Notes: a model not told the origin generated them from the sequence alone. DNA of 64,000 nucleotides from JANPCX01 sp966211815 (GCA_966211815.1 CBIHOD010000010.1:12799-76798); one strand, 5' to 3'; positions 31,552 through 41,494 are shown, counted from the first letter of the stretch. Translations and numbers: made by a program.

Positions 31552-33156
31552 TCAATGGCCGCCGCCGACCTCGGCGGGCTGCCGCTCCTGGCCCAGGGTG
31601 AACATCGACACCAGCGTCGCCAGCCGTTCCGCCTGCTCTTTCAGGCTCTCGGCGGCGGCGGCGCCCTGTTCGACCAGCGCCGCGTTCTGCTGCGTCGCGC
31701 GGTCGAGCTGGGCGACGGCCTCGTTGACCTCGTCGACGCGGCCGCTCTGCTCGTGCGACGCGACGGTGACCTCGCTGATGATGTCCGACACGCGCTGCAC
31801 GCTGCCGACGATCTCGGTCATCGTGCCGCCGGCGTCGCCGACCAGGCGCGCGCCCGACTCCACCTTGTCCACCGAGTCGCCGATCAAGGCCTTGATCTCC
31901 TTGGCGGCCTGCGCGCTGCGCTGGGCCAGCGTGCGCACCTCGCCGGCGACGACGGCGAAGCCGCGTCCCTGCTCGCCGGCGCGTGCGGCTTCCACCGCGG
32001 CGTTGAGCGCCAGGATGTTGGTCTGGAAGGCGATGCCGTCGATCACGCCGATGATGTCGGAAATCCTTTTCGACGAGCCGCTGATCTCCTGCATGGTGGC
32101 CACCACCTGGGCCACCGCGGTGCCGCCGCGTTGCGCGACCGAAGCGGCGTCCCGCGACAGCTGGTTGGCCTGGGCGGCGGCGTCGGCGCCCTGGCGCAGG
32201 TTGCCGGTGAGCTGCTCCATCGAGCTGGAAGTCTGTTGCAGCTTGGACGCGGCCTCTTCGGTGCGCTGGCTCAGGTCGGAGTTGCCGGCCGCCACCTCGC
32301 CGCTGGCGACCTGGATCCTCAGCGCGGTGTCGCGGATCTGCGAAACCAGCGTGCGCAACTTGTCCTGCATCGTGCCGATGGCGTCCAGCAGCTGGCCGAC
32401 TTCGTCGCCGCCGCCGCGTTCCACCGCGTTGTCGAGCGCGCCCTCTGCGATGCGCTGCGCCACGCCCACGGCGCGCTGGATCGGCCGCTGGATGCCGCGC
32501 GCGATGCGCCAGGCCACCAGCACGCCCACCGCCACCGCCGCCACGGCGAGCAACGAGCCGGTGAGCATGGCGGTGCGCGTCTGCTGGCCCACCGACGCGG
32601 CCAGCGCGTCGTTGTAACGCGCTTGCAGCGCGATCAGTTCGCCCACCTTGGCCCGCCATTCCTTCTCGACCGGACGCAGCTTGTCCGTCAGGACGGCGGT
32701 GGCGTCGACATTGGCGCCTTCCGCGCCCAACTGGGCCGCCTGCCGGACCAGCGCCAGGCCCTTGGCGCCCAGGCTTTCGATGTCGCGCGACAGCTGCTGC
32801 TCTTGCGAGGTCGCGTCGGCGAGCATGGTGGACAGCGACTTCTGCGCCCTTTCGTAGCTGGCGCCCGCCTCCTGCAGGCCGGCCATTTCCGCCTTCACTT
32901 CCCCCATGTCGGTGAGGAACACGATGGTGCGCACCCGCAGCGTCATCAGGTTGACGTTGTCCAGCAGCGACTGCGCCAACACGGCCCGCTGGTTGTTGAC
33001 CTCGACGATCTGGCGCACCTGGACGCCGACGCGGTGCGACGACCAGCCCGCCATCGCGGCCACGGCGATCAGCAAGGCCAGCAGGCTGCCAAAGCCCAGC
33101 GCCAAGCGGGCGCCGAGCGACATCCGGGGGGCGGTTCTTTTGATGGACGACAACAT
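31552..33156 (-). CDS. Methyl-accepting chemotaxis protein 1
   Basis: 534 residues. First transmembrane span at about 20-42 (ALGFGSLLALLIAVAAMAGW), a helical periplasmic 4-helix-bundle-like sensor (about 45-190), second span near 195-215 (GSLLAVAAVAVGVLVAW), HAMP (about 217-270) and the signalling hairpin with the conserved tip ITFQTNILALNAAVEAARAGE (here starting IAFQ). Methylation-helix Glu/Gln pairs flank it. The C-terminus lacks a CheR-binding pentapeptide. The ligand cannot be predicted. Monocistronic. Confidence 0.93.
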   Translation of the reverse strand: MLSSIKRTAPRMSLGARLALGFGSLLALLIAVAAMAGWSSHRVGVQVRQIVEVNNQRAVLAQSLLDNVNLMTLRVRTIVFLTDMGEVKAEMAGLQEAGASYERAQKSLSTMLADATSQEQQLSRDIESLGAKGLALVRQAAQLGAEGANVDATAVLTDKLRPVEKEWRAKVGELIALQARYNDALAASVGQQTRTAMLTGSLLAVAAVAVGVLVAWRIARGIQRPIQRAVGVAQRIAEGALDNAVERGGGDEVGQLLDAIGTMQDKLRTLVSQIRDTALRIQVASGEVAAGNSDLSQRTEEAASKLQQTSSSMEQLTGNLRQGADAAAQANQLSRDAASVAQRGGTAVAQVVATMQEISGSSKRISDIIGVIDGIAFQTNILALNAAVEAARAGEQGRGFAVVAGEVRTLAQRSAQAAKEIKALIGDSVDKVESGARLVGDAGGTMTEIVGSVQRVSDIISEVTVASHEQSGRVDEVNEAVAQLDRATQQNAALVEQGAAAAESLKEQAERLATLVSMFTLGQERQPAEVGGGH

Positions 33157-33414
33157 GGCGTGGTGTTCCCTTCATTGGTATGGGACCATGGCCGGTGTTC
33201 GCCCGCCCGGTTTCCCCCGTTCCTTGCGCCCCCGCGCCGAAGGACCGCGCGGCCTGGGTTTTCCATGGGCCGCGAATGCCCGAGGGCGCGCGAAGCGGCC
33301 GCCGGCGGCCCCTGGAAGGTCTTTCGGCCATCGCCCCGTTTTCCTTAGGCCCCATCCCCACGGGACAACCCTGCCATCGGCGCGCTGCGACCCCGCGCAC
33401 CGGACAATCGCCGC

Positions 33415-34077
33415 ATGAGATACGTCCGCCTGCTCGCCATCACGCGCCGCCACCCGTCCGCCATCCTGCTGCTCGTGCAGTTGGCGGGCCTGGTGCTCTA
33501 TCCCTTCCTGGAATCCACCCGCGTCGGGCCGCTCGCGCTCGGCGCCTTCGGCATCGTGGTGCTGGTCATCACCACGGGCATGGTGCGGCGCACGCCGGGG
33601 CTGACCTGGGTCAGCGCCTGCATCGCGCTGCCGGCGATCGTGCTGATCGCGATGCAGGCGCTGCTCGACATGCCGGGGCTGCTGCCGTGGTCGGCGGCGC
33701 TGGAGGCGGTCTTCTACTTCTACGCGGCCGGCAGCCTCATCGCCTACATGATGGAGGACTACCGGGCCACCACCGACGAGCTGTACGCCGCCGGCGCCAC
33801 CTTCACGCTGCTGGTCTGGGCCTTCGCCTACCTTTTCGTCGCGCTCCAGGCCTGGCAACCGGGCAGCTTCCTGGCCGCGGTCGACCCCGCGGCGCCGCGC
33901 ACCTGGACCGAGCTGGTGTTCCTGAGCTTCGCGCTGCTGTCCAGCACCGGCATCGGCGACGTGATCCCGGTCAAGCCGCCGGCCCGCGCGCTGGCGGCGG
34001 TGGAGATGTTCGCCGGGGTGATGTACCTGGCGGCGGTGGTGTCGCGGCTGATCGGCCTGACCCTGGTGCGGCGATGA
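33415..34077 (+). CDS. Ion channel family membrane protein (K+ channel-like pore)
   Basis: 220 residues with about five to six hydrophobic spans. Near the C-terminus the sequence LSSTGIGDVIPVKPPARAL has the shape of a potassium-channel selectivity filter (T-x-G-x-G-D, here TGIGD) followed by a final span (AVEMFAGVMYLAAVVSRLIG). One filter per chain implies a tetramer. The N-terminal half (FLESTRVGPLALGAFGIVVL) resembles the six-span architecture without a clear arginine voltage sensor. ATG at 33415. Function as a K+ or non-selective cation channel is inferred from the filter. Confidence 0.8.
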   Translation: MRYVRLLAITRRHPSAILLLVQLAGLVLYPFLESTRVGPLALGAFGIVVLVITTGMVRRTPGLTWVSACIALPAIVLIAMQALLDMPGLLPWSAALEAVFYFYAAGSLIAYMMEDYRATTDELYAAGATFTLLVWAFAYLFVALQAWQPGSFLAAVDPAAPRTWTELVFLSFALLSSTGIGDVIPVKPPARALAAVEMFAGVMYLAAVVSRLIGLTLVRR

Positions 34078-34211
34078 GCAGCCCGCGCGGCCGCCACCCC
34101 GGCCATGGGCTGGGCAGTAGCTGAATCCATGATCGGGAGGCGGAGCGCTCGCTTACATTCACATCTCCTGTTGCGCGGCGGTTCCCGCCGCCCCGGACCC
34201 CAAGGAAAACC

Positions 34212-35678
34212 ATGAACACTCGAAACCCTGAACGCGTGTCGACCGGCGTGGCCGGGTTGGACGACATCCTGCACGGCGGGCTGATCCCGGAGCGCTTCTA
34301 CCTGGTCCAGGGCAATCCGGGGGCCGGCAAGACGACGCTGGCGCTGCAGTTCCTGATGGAGGGCGTGCGCGCCGGCGAGCGCTGCCTGTACATCACGCTG
34401 TCGGAGACGCGGGAGGAACTGATCGCCGGCGCCGCGTCGCACGGCTGGAGCCTCGACGGCATCGACATCGTCGAGCTGATCTCGGAAGACGTCGACCTCA
34501 CCGGCGACGAGCAGCTCACGATGTACCACCCTTCGGAAGTCGAGCTGACCGAGACCACGCGCAAGGTGCTGGAGGTCGTGCAGCGCGTGAACCCCCGGCG
34601 CATGGTCTTCGACTCGCTGTCGGAGATGCGGCTGCTGGCCCAGAACTCGCTGCGCTACCGGCGGCAGATCCTGGCGCTCAAGCAGTTCTTCAACGGCCGG
34701 CGCTGCACTTTGCTGCTGCTGGACGACCGCACCGCCGAGGGCCCGGAGCTGCAGGTGCAGAGCATCGCCCACGGCGTGCTCTCGCTCGACCACCGTTCGC
34801 CGGCCTATGGCCGATCCCTGAAGCAGCTGGAGGTGGTGAAGTTCCGCGGCAGCGATTTCCGCAGCGGCCTGCAGGACTACACCATCCGCCGCGGCGGCAT
34901 CGAGGTCTTCCCCCGCCTGGCGGCCCGCGAGCACCACAACGGCTTCCAGGCCGCGCTGGTGCCCAGCGGTGTGGCGGCGCTGGACGCGCTGCTCGGCGGC
35001 GGCATCGACCGCGGCACCACCACGCTGCTGATCGGCCCGCCGGGCACCGGCAAGTCGACGGTGGCGCTGCAGTTCGCCGCCGCCGCGGCGGACCGGGGCG
35101 ACCATGCGGCGGTGTTCAGCTTCGAAGAGACCCGCGGCATCCTGCTCGCGCGGGCGGCCAGCCTGGGGATGGTCATCCGAGAAGGCAAAGGGGCCGGGCA
35201 GGTTTCCGTGCGCGAGATCGACCCGGCCGAGATCACGCCCGGCGAGTTCGCGGCCACGGTGCGGCGCTCGGTCGAGCAGCTCGGCGCGCGCGTCGTCATC
35301 CTCGACAGCCTCAACGGCTACCTCAACGCCATGCCGGAAGACCGCTTCCTGACGATGCAGCTGCACGAGCTGCTGTCGTACTTGAACAATTGCGGCGTGG
35401 CCACTTTCCTCGTGGCGGCACAGACCGGCCTGCTCGGGCCGGGCATGCGTTCCCCGATCGACGCCAGCTACCTGGCCGACACGGTGGTGATGATGCGCAT
35501 GTTCGAGCTGGCCGGCTCGGTGAAGAAGGCCATCTCGGTGCTCAAGAAGCGCAGCGGCCGCCACGAGGAATCGATCCGCGAGGTCTATTTCGACGCCGAC
35601 GGCATCCACCTCACCGAACCGCTGATGCACCTGCGCGGGGTGCTGACCGGGGTGCCCGTTGCGTCCGGTAACAGCTGA
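34212..35678 (+). CDS. KaiC-like double-domain ATPase
   Basis: 488 residues with two RecA/KaiC domains. Domain 1: STGVAGLDDILHGGLIPERF, Walker A GNPGAGKTTLALQF near residue 36, catalytic-type acid in YITLSETREEL, Walker B-like RMVFDSLSEM. Domain 2: PSGVAALDALLGGGI, Walker A GPPGTGKSTVALQF near residue 278, FSFEETRGI and VVILDSLNGYL. The protein is KaiC-like but no kaiA or kaiB is nearby; such proteins in proteobacteria often partner with histidine kinases. The histidine kinase 130 bases downstream on the same strand fits that. ATG at 34212 with CAAGGA site. Confidence 0.92.
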   Translation: MNTRNPERVSTGVAGLDDILHGGLIPERFYLVQGNPGAGKTTLALQFLMEGVRAGERCLYITLSETREELIAGAASHGWSLDGIDIVELISEDVDLTGDEQLTMYHPSEVELTETTRKVLEVVQRVNPRRMVFDSLSEMRLLAQNSLRYRRQILALKQFFNGRRCTLLLLDDRTAEGPELQVQSIAHGVLSLDHRSPAYGRSLKQLEVVKFRGSDFRSGLQDYTIRRGGIEVFPRLAAREHHNGFQAALVPSGVAALDALLGGGIDRGTTTLLIGPPGTGKSTVALQFAAAAADRGDHAAVFSFEETRGILLARAASLGMVIREGKGAGQVSVREIDPAEITPGEFAATVRRSVEQLGARVVILDSLNGYLNAMPEDRFLTMQLHELLSYLNNCGVATFLVAAQTGLLGPGMRSPIDASYLADTVVMMRMFELAGSVKKAISVLKKRSGRHEESIREVYFDADGIHLTEPLMHLRGVLTGVPVASGNS

Positions 35679-35807
35679 CCCGGCGGCAAATCCGGCCCGG
35701 CTGCCTCGCCGCCATGGGCACGCGGTTTGCTCATCAGCCTGCCAGCTCAGCCTCGGGTCCGGCTGGATGCCGGGCCGGACCCGGGGCGCCTTACCCCGCC
35801 CATTCCC

Positions 35808-37094
35808 ATGAACAACGACGCCAGCTCGGGCGACGAGCGCATCCTGATCGTGCCGCCCACCCGGCGGGACGGCGAGGTCACGCGGCTGCTGCTCGGCCGC
35901 GCGGGTTTCGCCTGCAAGGTGTGCGCCGACCTGAAGGACCTGGCGGCCGAAGTCCCCGCCGGTGTCGGCGTGGTCATGCTCACGGACAAGTCGTTGTTCG
36001 ACCCGGGCCTGGCGGCCGTGCTGGCCGCGCTGGCGGAACAGCCGGCGTGGTCCGACGTCCCGGTGGTGGCGCTGCTCAATCGCGACTTGCAGCACGGCGA
36101 CGTCGACGCCGGCGTGCTGGGCCGGCTCACCAATGTCACCACCCTGGACCGGCCGGTCTCCACCCGTTCGATGATGAGCGCCCTGTCGGCCGCGCTGCGC
36201 GGCCGGCGCCGGCAGTACCAGCTGCGCGACCACCTCGCCGCGGTGGCCCGCGCCGAGCAGGCGCTGCGCGACGCCGACCGGCAGAAAGACAAGTTCATCG
36301 CCACGCTGGCCCATGAGCTGCGCAACCCGCTGGCGCCATTGCGCAACGGCCTGCAGCTGCTGTCCGGCGCCGCCATGCCCCCGGACAAGGCGCGGCACGT
36401 GCGGGAGATGATGCAACGCCAGCTCACGCAGCTGATCAAGCTGATCGACGACCTGCTCGACGTGTCGCGCATCTCCACCGGCAAGGTCGTGCTGCGCACC
36501 GGTCGCATGGACCTGCGCGAGGCCATCGAAGCCGCGCTCGAAGGCAGCCAGCTGTGGGTGACGGCGGCGGGGCATGCGCTGCGGGTCGACCTGCCCGACA
36601 GGCCGGTGTGGGTCACGGGCGACCCGACCCGCCTCGAACAAGTGATCGCCAACCTGGTGAACAACGCCGCGAAGTACACGCCCAGCGGCGGTTCGATCCG
36701 CGTCTCGCTGGTCGAGGACAAGGGACAGGGCGAGGCGGTGCTGCGCGTCGAGGACAACGGCATCGGCATACCGCCCGACATGCTGTCCAGCGTGTTCGGC
36801 CTGTTCACCCAGGTCAGCCGCCACCTGGAGCGGGCGCAGGGCGGGTTGGGCATCGGGTTGTCGCTGGTGCGCCAGCTGGTGGACCTGCACGGCGGCAGCG
36901 TCGTCGCCGAAAGCCCCGGGCCCGGCCTGGGCAGCGTGTTCACCGTGCGGCTGAAGACCCTGGCCGCGGGCGACGGCCGCGTGGACGGCCTTCCCTACGC
37001 GCCCGCGCCCGCGCGCGAGCCCGTGCCTTGGCCGGTGGCGGCCGATGGGTACGACCGGGACGCGGGCGAGGGCCCCCGCGGGTCACCGCATTGA
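35808..37094 (+). CDS. Sensor histidine kinase with N-terminal receiver-like domain
   Basis: 428 residues. The first ~125 residues look like a degenerate receiver (ILIVPPTRRDGEVTRLLL; the usual Asp-Asp pair is absent). A linker helix leads to HisKA with the phospho-accepting His in ATLAHELRNPLAPLRNG near residue 173, then HATPase_c with the N box VIANLVNNAAKYTP, G1 RVEDNGIGIP and G2 GGLGIGLSLVRQL. No transmembrane segment, so it is cytosolic. Its N-terminal input could be the KaiC-like protein encoded just upstream; this follows the pattern in other bacteria but is inference. ATG at 35808; a 27-residue extension upstream is rejected. Confidence 0.88.
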   Translation: MNNDASSGDERILIVPPTRRDGEVTRLLLGRAGFACKVCADLKDLAAEVPAGVGVVMLTDKSLFDPGLAAVLAALAEQPAWSDVPVVALLNRDLQHGDVDAGVLGRLTNVTTLDRPVSTRSMMSALSAALRGRRRQYQLRDHLAAVARAEQALRDADRQKDKFIATLAHELRNPLAPLRNGLQLLSGAAMPPDKARHVREMMQRQLTQLIKLIDDLLDVSRISTGKVVLRTGRMDLREAIEAALEGSQLWVTAAGHALRVDLPDRPVWVTGDPTRLEQVIANLVNNAAKYTPSGGSIRVSLVEDKGQGEAVLRVEDNGIGIPPDMLSSVFGLFTQVSRHLERAQGGLGIGLSLVRQLVDLHGGSVVAESPGPGLGSVFTVRLKTLAAGDGRVDGLPYAPAPAREPVPWPVAADGYDRDAGEGPRGSPH

Positions 37095-37103
37095 AGCCCG
37101 TCG

Positions 37104-39296
37104 TCAGAACGGCTGTCGCCACCGCACGCCGAGCAGCCAGGCGCGGCCCGCGGCCGGTTCGAAATAACGGCCGTTGCCTTCGTTGACGATGACGCTGCCG
37201 ACGTAGCGCCGGTCGGCGAGGTTGTCCACCCGGGCCAGCAGCTGAAGGCGGCCTTGGGTGAAGTCGAGGGACTGGACGATGCGCAGCGCCCAAACGCCGG
37301 CGCCGGGCGCGAAATCGCTGTTGAGGTCGTTGACCGGCACCCGGCCCTGCGCCCGCAGCTCGACCGCCGCCTCCAGGGCAGGCCGAGGCAGCCAGGCCAG
37401 GGCGGCGAACAGGTTCTTGTCGGCGGTGCCCGCGATGCGCCCGCCCGCGGCCACCCGGCCGCCCGGCGAGTCGAATCCGTCGCGGTAGGTGGCGTCGAGC
37501 CAGGTCACCGCCCATTCGGCGCGCCAGGCTTGCCCGCCACGCGGCGCCGGGCGCCATTCGCCGCCCAGCTCGGCGCCGCGCCGCGTGGTGCGGCCGACAT
37601 TCTGGTAGGTGGACCGGCCGGCGGTGTTGCTCAGCACGCCGATCTCGTCGCGGGTGGCGATGTGGAAGAGCGCGAGGTCCACCGACAACCCCTCCCCTCG
37701 GGCCTGGCCGCCGCCTTCGCGCCATTTCGCGCCCACTTCGAACTGGCGGCTGCGCTGCGGCCGCAGGCCGCGGTTGAAGCCGGGTTGCGGGCCGTAGGCC
37801 AGCTCGGCCAGCGTCGGCGACTCGAAGCCCCGGCCGGCGCTGGCGTACAGGTTCAACGACGGCGACGCCCGCCACTGCAGTGCGGCCACCGGCGTGGCGT
37901 AGTCGAAATCCAGGCGGCCGGAGTCGTCGCCGTTGGCGCCGGCGACGTAGAAGTCGCGGCTGCGCATCGTCAACCGGCCGGCGCGGGCGCCGAGCGTGGC
38001 GCTCACGTCGGCGCGCAGGTCCCACTCGGCTTGGAGATAGGCGTCCGCGGTGCGCGCGGTGTTGCGCTCGTCGCGGCGCAGCGCGCCGGTCGCACCCAGC
38101 CGCGGCGACGCCTCGCCCGGGCCGGGGGGCAGGAAGTTCTCGAAGCCGCGGCGGTCTTCGTCCTGTTCCTCCACCGCGACGCCGGCGACGAGGCGGGCGA
38201 TGCGCTCGGCGTCGAGCGCCCAGCGCCAGGCCAGGCGCGCGTCGACGCCGCCGTAGCCTCGGTCGAAGTCCACCACGCCGCCGGGGTGGGTCGGCGAGGC
38301 TTGCTGCGCCGCCACCGGGATCGCCTGCCACTGCGTGACCGAGCGCCGGCCGGCGTAGGCCGTCAGCTGCAGCTGGTCGAGGGCGCCGGCGCCGTCGAAG
38401 CGGTGTTTCCAGGCGCCGCCGAGCTGGGTCTGGCGCGATTGCTTGCGGGTGTCGAACTGCAGCGCCTGCGGCGTGGTGGCGCCCAGGCCGCCTTCGGCCC
38501 ATTGCCGCCGGCTCAGGCCGAGCGGGTCCTGGGCCGGCTGGTCGACCGCGTTCAGCAGCAGAGTCACGGCGTCCGCCGCGCCGCGCCATCCCAGCCGCAG
38601 GTTGAGCAAGTCGCGGCGGGCCCGGCTGTGCGGCCGCGGGCCGTCGGTCTCGAAGCGGCTGCCTTGCAGGCGCAGGTCCCAACCGCCGCCCAGCGGCGCC
38701 TCGGCGCCGAGGCGCCATTGGCGCAAGCCGTCGCTGCCCGCGTCGGCGTCCGCGAGCCATGCGCGCCCCGAAGGCGCGGCGCTGGTGAGCAGGATGACGC
38801 CGCCCGAACTGCTGCCGTGCAGGGCCGAGAACGGCCCGCGCAGCACCTCGATGCGCTCGGCGCCGGCCAGGTCGAAGTGGTTCACCTGGCCCTGGCCGTC
38901 GGGCATGGAGGCGGGGATGCCGTCGGTGTAGAGCCGCAGGCCGCGCACGCCGAAAGGCGTGCGGGCGCCGAAGCCGCGCGAGCTGATTTGCAGGTCTTGC
39001 GCATGGTTCTGGCGCTGGTTGATGCTCAGGCCCGGCACCCGCGCGAGGGCTTCCGACAGGTTGACCATCGGGCCGGCCCGTCGGATCGCCTCGGCGTCGA
39101 CCACCGTCAGCGCGAACGGCGCGTCGGCGCCGCGGCGGTCGCTCAGTCCGGCGCTGACGGTGACCGGCGGCAGCGTGGCGGCGCCGGCCTCGTCCGGCTG
39201 CGCCATGGCCGGGGCCGCGGCGGCGTGCGCCAGCAGGCAGCAGGCGGCCGGCCACAGGCGGGCCGAGTGCGTTGTCGGGCGGGGGCGCTTTTTCAT
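37104..39296 (-). CDS. TonB-dependent outer membrane receptor
   Basis: 730 residues with signal peptide (to AMAQP). The plug domain runs from about 45 to 170 (LTVVDAEAIRRAGPMVNLSEAL; DGIPASMPDGQGQVNHFDLAG; AERIEVLRGPFSALHGSSSGG), followed by a 22-strand-type barrel rich in aromatic and Arg residues, ending in an aromatic C-terminal strand (LLGVRWRQPF). A TonB box-like segment (TLPPVTVSAG) precedes the plug. The substrate cannot be told from sequence; a siderophore or copper-type ligand is possible. The gene is separate, with the histidine kinase stop 9 bases away on the other strand. Confidence 0.93.
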   Translation of the reverse strand: MKKRPRPTTHSARLWPAACCLLAHAAAAPAMAQPDEAGAATLPPVTVSAGLSDRRGADAPFALTVVDAEAIRRAGPMVNLSEALARVPGLSINQRQNHAQDLQISSRGFGARTPFGVRGLRLYTDGIPASMPDGQGQVNHFDLAGAERIEVLRGPFSALHGSSSGGVILLTSAAPSGRAWLADADAGSDGLRQWRLGAEAPLGGGWDLRLQGSRFETDGPRPHSRARRDLLNLRLGWRGAADAVTLLLNAVDQPAQDPLGLSRRQWAEGGLGATTPQALQFDTRKQSRQTQLGGAWKHRFDGAGALDQLQLTAYAGRRSVTQWQAIPVAAQQASPTHPGGVVDFDRGYGGVDARLAWRWALDAERIARLVAGVAVEEQDEDRRGFENFLPPGPGEASPRLGATGALRRDERNTARTADAYLQAEWDLRADVSATLGARAGRLTMRSRDFYVAGANGDDSGRLDFDYATPVAALQWRASPSLNLYASAGRGFESPTLAELAYGPQPGFNRGLRPQRSRQFEVGAKWREGGGQARGEGLSVDLALFHIATRDEIGVLSNTAGRSTYQNVGRTTRRGAELGGEWRPAPRGGQAWRAEWAVTWLDATYRDGFDSPGGRVAAGGRIAGTADKNLFAALAWLPRPALEAAVELRAQGRVPVNDLNSDFAPGAGVWALRIVQSLDFTQGRLQLLARVDNLADRRYVGSVIVNEGNGRYFEPAAGRAWLLGVRWRQPF

Positions 39297-39389
39297 CGGG
39301 TGCGTCGCGGTGCCGGCCGATTCTCAAGGCGCCGGGCGGGACGCCTTGTCGGACAACGCCGCGAAGCCGCCCGTCCGCCGTGGTGGCCG

Positions 39390-40175
39390 TCAGGGCGACG
39401 GCGGCAGCCAGTTGATTTCGCGCGCGGTCTTTTCGCCGATCAGCGCATGGTTCAGGCTGTCGGGCTGGTCCGCCTTGCCGGGCGCCACCGGGATGCGGCC
39501 GCCCATGATCTCCGCGAAGCGCTGCGGCAACCGCGGCTCGCGCCCCGGTTCGGCGTAGCCGTCGGGGAAGACGGGTTGGCCGGTCGACGGGTCGTATTTG
39601 TCGGTCGCGCCCAGGGTGTGTAGCAGCTCGTGCGCGATGACCACGTTGTTCTGCGCCGCCATGTCGGCCGCGGCGAACACCTTGACCACCCCGATCAGCC
39701 CTTTCTGCAGCGCGACAGAATGGTCCAGCCGCGGATGGCGGGCCGGGTCGAAGTACAGCAGGTAGACCTTCACCTGGGTGTCGGGCCCCGAGGTCTCGCC
39801 GTGGCGCCAGGCCCACCAGCGCATCTTCAGGCTCCACAGCGCCACCTGCAGCGCAGGGCCGCCCAAGGGCGCGGCCGGCGGCACTTCGGCGACCGGCCGG
39901 CCCAGGCGCAGTTCGACCGGCGAGACCCCGGCGGCGAAGCGGCGGCCGTGGCTCGCCGCCTGCGACTGCATGAACGACTCGATGGCCTTGAAATCGTCGG
40001 CGGAAAGGCGCCGGATGAGGGCTTCGGCGGCGGCGCTGCCGTCCGCGTTGACCGGGTAGAGGTTCACCGGCAGGGCGTATTTCCACTTGACCGAGGTCGC
40101 CTGGCTGCGCCACGCGGTGGCGGCCACGAGGGCCAGGATGAACAGCAAGGCGGCGATGCGCAGGGTCTTGAACAT
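39390..40175 (-). CDS. Membrane-anchored zincin-type metallopeptidase-like protein
   Basis: 261 residues. One N-terminal transmembrane segment (LRIAALLFILALVAATAW) is followed by a periplasmic domain. The zinc motif HELLHTLGATDKYD is present near residue 190 (HExxH plus a downstream acidic residue), with more conserved-looking sequence after it (YAEPGREPRLPQRFAEIMGGR). No known peptidase family is assigned. The ATG at 40175 replaces an unconvincing upstream extension. It is divergent from the RelA/SpoT-like gene. Confidence 0.75.
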   Translation of the reverse strand: MFKTLRIAALLFILALVAATAWRSQATSVKWKYALPVNLYPVNADGSAAAEALIRRLSADDFKAIESFMQSQAASHGRRFAAGVSPVELRLGRPVAEVPPAAPLGGPALQVALWSLKMRWWAWRHGETSGPDTQVKVYLLYFDPARHPRLDHSVALQKGLIGVVKVFAAADMAAQNNVVIAHELLHTLGATDKYDPSTGQPVFPDGYAEPGREPRLPQRFAEIMGGRIPVAPGKADQPDSLNHALIGEKTAREINWLPPSP

Positions 40176-40309
40176 GGGTCGGCGGCTTCCTTCGTCCGGC
40201 GCGGTTGGGCCGGGAATTCTCTGCCATCCCGCGGCCTTTTCCCGGGCGGCGGACAATCTCCGGTCCGCCGGCCCCAGCGCCGGCGCGCTTTTCCACGACG
40301 GACACGCCC

Positions 40310-41368
40310 ATGGCCTCCCTTGATTTCGAACACGAGAAAACCGCCTTCCTGGCCGCCTACGACCAGGAGCTGCCGCTGCTGGAGGACGCCCGCGCGTCGT
40401 TCACCGCGCTGCTGACGGCGCTGGTGGGCCACACCGGCGACATCCAGGTGGCGAAGATCGACAGCCGCATCAAAGACCGCGAGGAGTGCGTCCGCAAGTT
40501 CTCGCGCAAATACCGCGCGGCGCTGGAAGAGGCGGGCGCGGCCTACGAGATCCGGCCCTACATCACCGACCTGATCGGCATCCGCATCGTCTGCCTTTAC
40601 GAGGACGAGCTGGAGCGGGTGGCCCAGGTGGTGCGCTCGCACTTCGAGGTGGTCGAGTTCACCGACCGGGTGGCGGCGGTGGAAGGCACCGAGAGCGCCT
40701 TCGGCTACAAGGGCCTGCACATGGACCTGCGCCTGAACGCCGCCCGCACCGCCTTGCCGGAGTACGCGTCCTACGCGCGCTTCCGCTTCGAGCTGCAGGT
40801 GCGCACCGTCATCCAGGACGCGTGGAGCGTGCTGGACCACAAGATCAAGTACAAGAAGTCCATCCCCGGCCAGCTCAAGCGCCGCATCAACGTGTTGGCG
40901 GCCCTGTTCGAGCTGGCCGACCGGGAGTTCCGCCAGATCCGCGACGCCACCGAGCTGGCGCTGCGCGACGCGCCCGACGAGACCTCGCCGGCGGCCTCGG
41001 CCTCGGCCGCCGACCCGCAGCCGTCGTCGGGCCGCGAACTCAACGTCTTCACCTTCCTCAAGATCGCCAACCACTTCTTCAAGGACTTCGAATTCGAAGC
41101 GCACAAGGTGGACGGTTTCGTGCAGACCATCCGGGAGTGGTCGCCGGAAGTCTCGCGCGTGCAGTTCAACGATTTCCTCAAGGCCAACATCGCCACGGTC
41201 AAGAAGTACCGGCAGCACTTCGAAGAGAAGAACCCCAACGCCCAGTTCAACCCCTACACCGTCATCCGCCATTGCCTCTACCTTGGCGACAAGGCGACTT
41301 ACGCCCGCGCCTTGACCAAGGTCGCGCGCGAATCGTTCGAGGCCTGGCTGGCCGAGCACGGGGGTTGA
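40310..41368 (+). CDS. RelA/SpoT-domain protein, small alarmone synthetase-like
   Basis: 352 residues, no HD hydrolase and no TGS/ACT domains. The synthetase fold is recognised by DREECVRKFSRKYRAALEE, ITDLIGIRIVCLYEDELERV near residue 87, AFGYKGLHMDLRL and FELQVRTVIQDAWSVLDHKIKYKK near residue 163. The motif set matches (p)ppGpp synthetases that transfer pyrophosphate from ATP to GDP/GTP. The C-terminal ~130 residues (NVFTFLKIANHFFKDFEFEAHKVD) are not a known regulatory domain and could be a pppGpp-independent partner or oligomerisation region. ATG at 40310; upstream in-frame residues look like 5' untranslated sequence. Confidence 0.85.
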   Translation: MASLDFEHEKTAFLAAYDQELPLLEDARASFTALLTALVGHTGDIQVAKIDSRIKDREECVRKFSRKYRAALEEAGAAYEIRPYITDLIGIRIVCLYEDELERVAQVVRSHFEVVEFTDRVAAVEGTESAFGYKGLHMDLRLNAARTALPEYASYARFRFELQVRTVIQDAWSVLDHKIKYKKSIPGQLKRRINVLAALFELADREFRQIRDATELALRDAPDETSPAASASAADPQPSSGRELNVFTFLKIANHFFKDFEFEAHKVDGFVQTIREWSPEVSRVQFNDFLKANIATVKKYRQHFEEKNPNAQFNPYTVIRHCLYLGDKATYARALTKVARESFEAWLAEHGG

Positions 41369-41494
41369 GGGGCCGCATCGTTCTTTCCTGCCGGGGCCAC
41401 TCCACCGCCCCTCAACCTAGGGGTTGGCGCTCACATGGGGGATGCCTTGCGCGTCCCGGCGGGCGGAACATCGTGCGCCTGGAGGTTCAACGCC

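Noticed and set aside
33828..36890. 1020-codon minus-strand open frame
   Set aside because: Antisense to the KaiC-like and kinase genes; low-complexity composition and no start context.
36940..40311. 1123-codon minus-strand open frame
   Set aside because: Runs in a different frame over the TonB receptor and metallopeptidase genes, with Arg/Pro/Gly-rich sequence and no recognisable domain.
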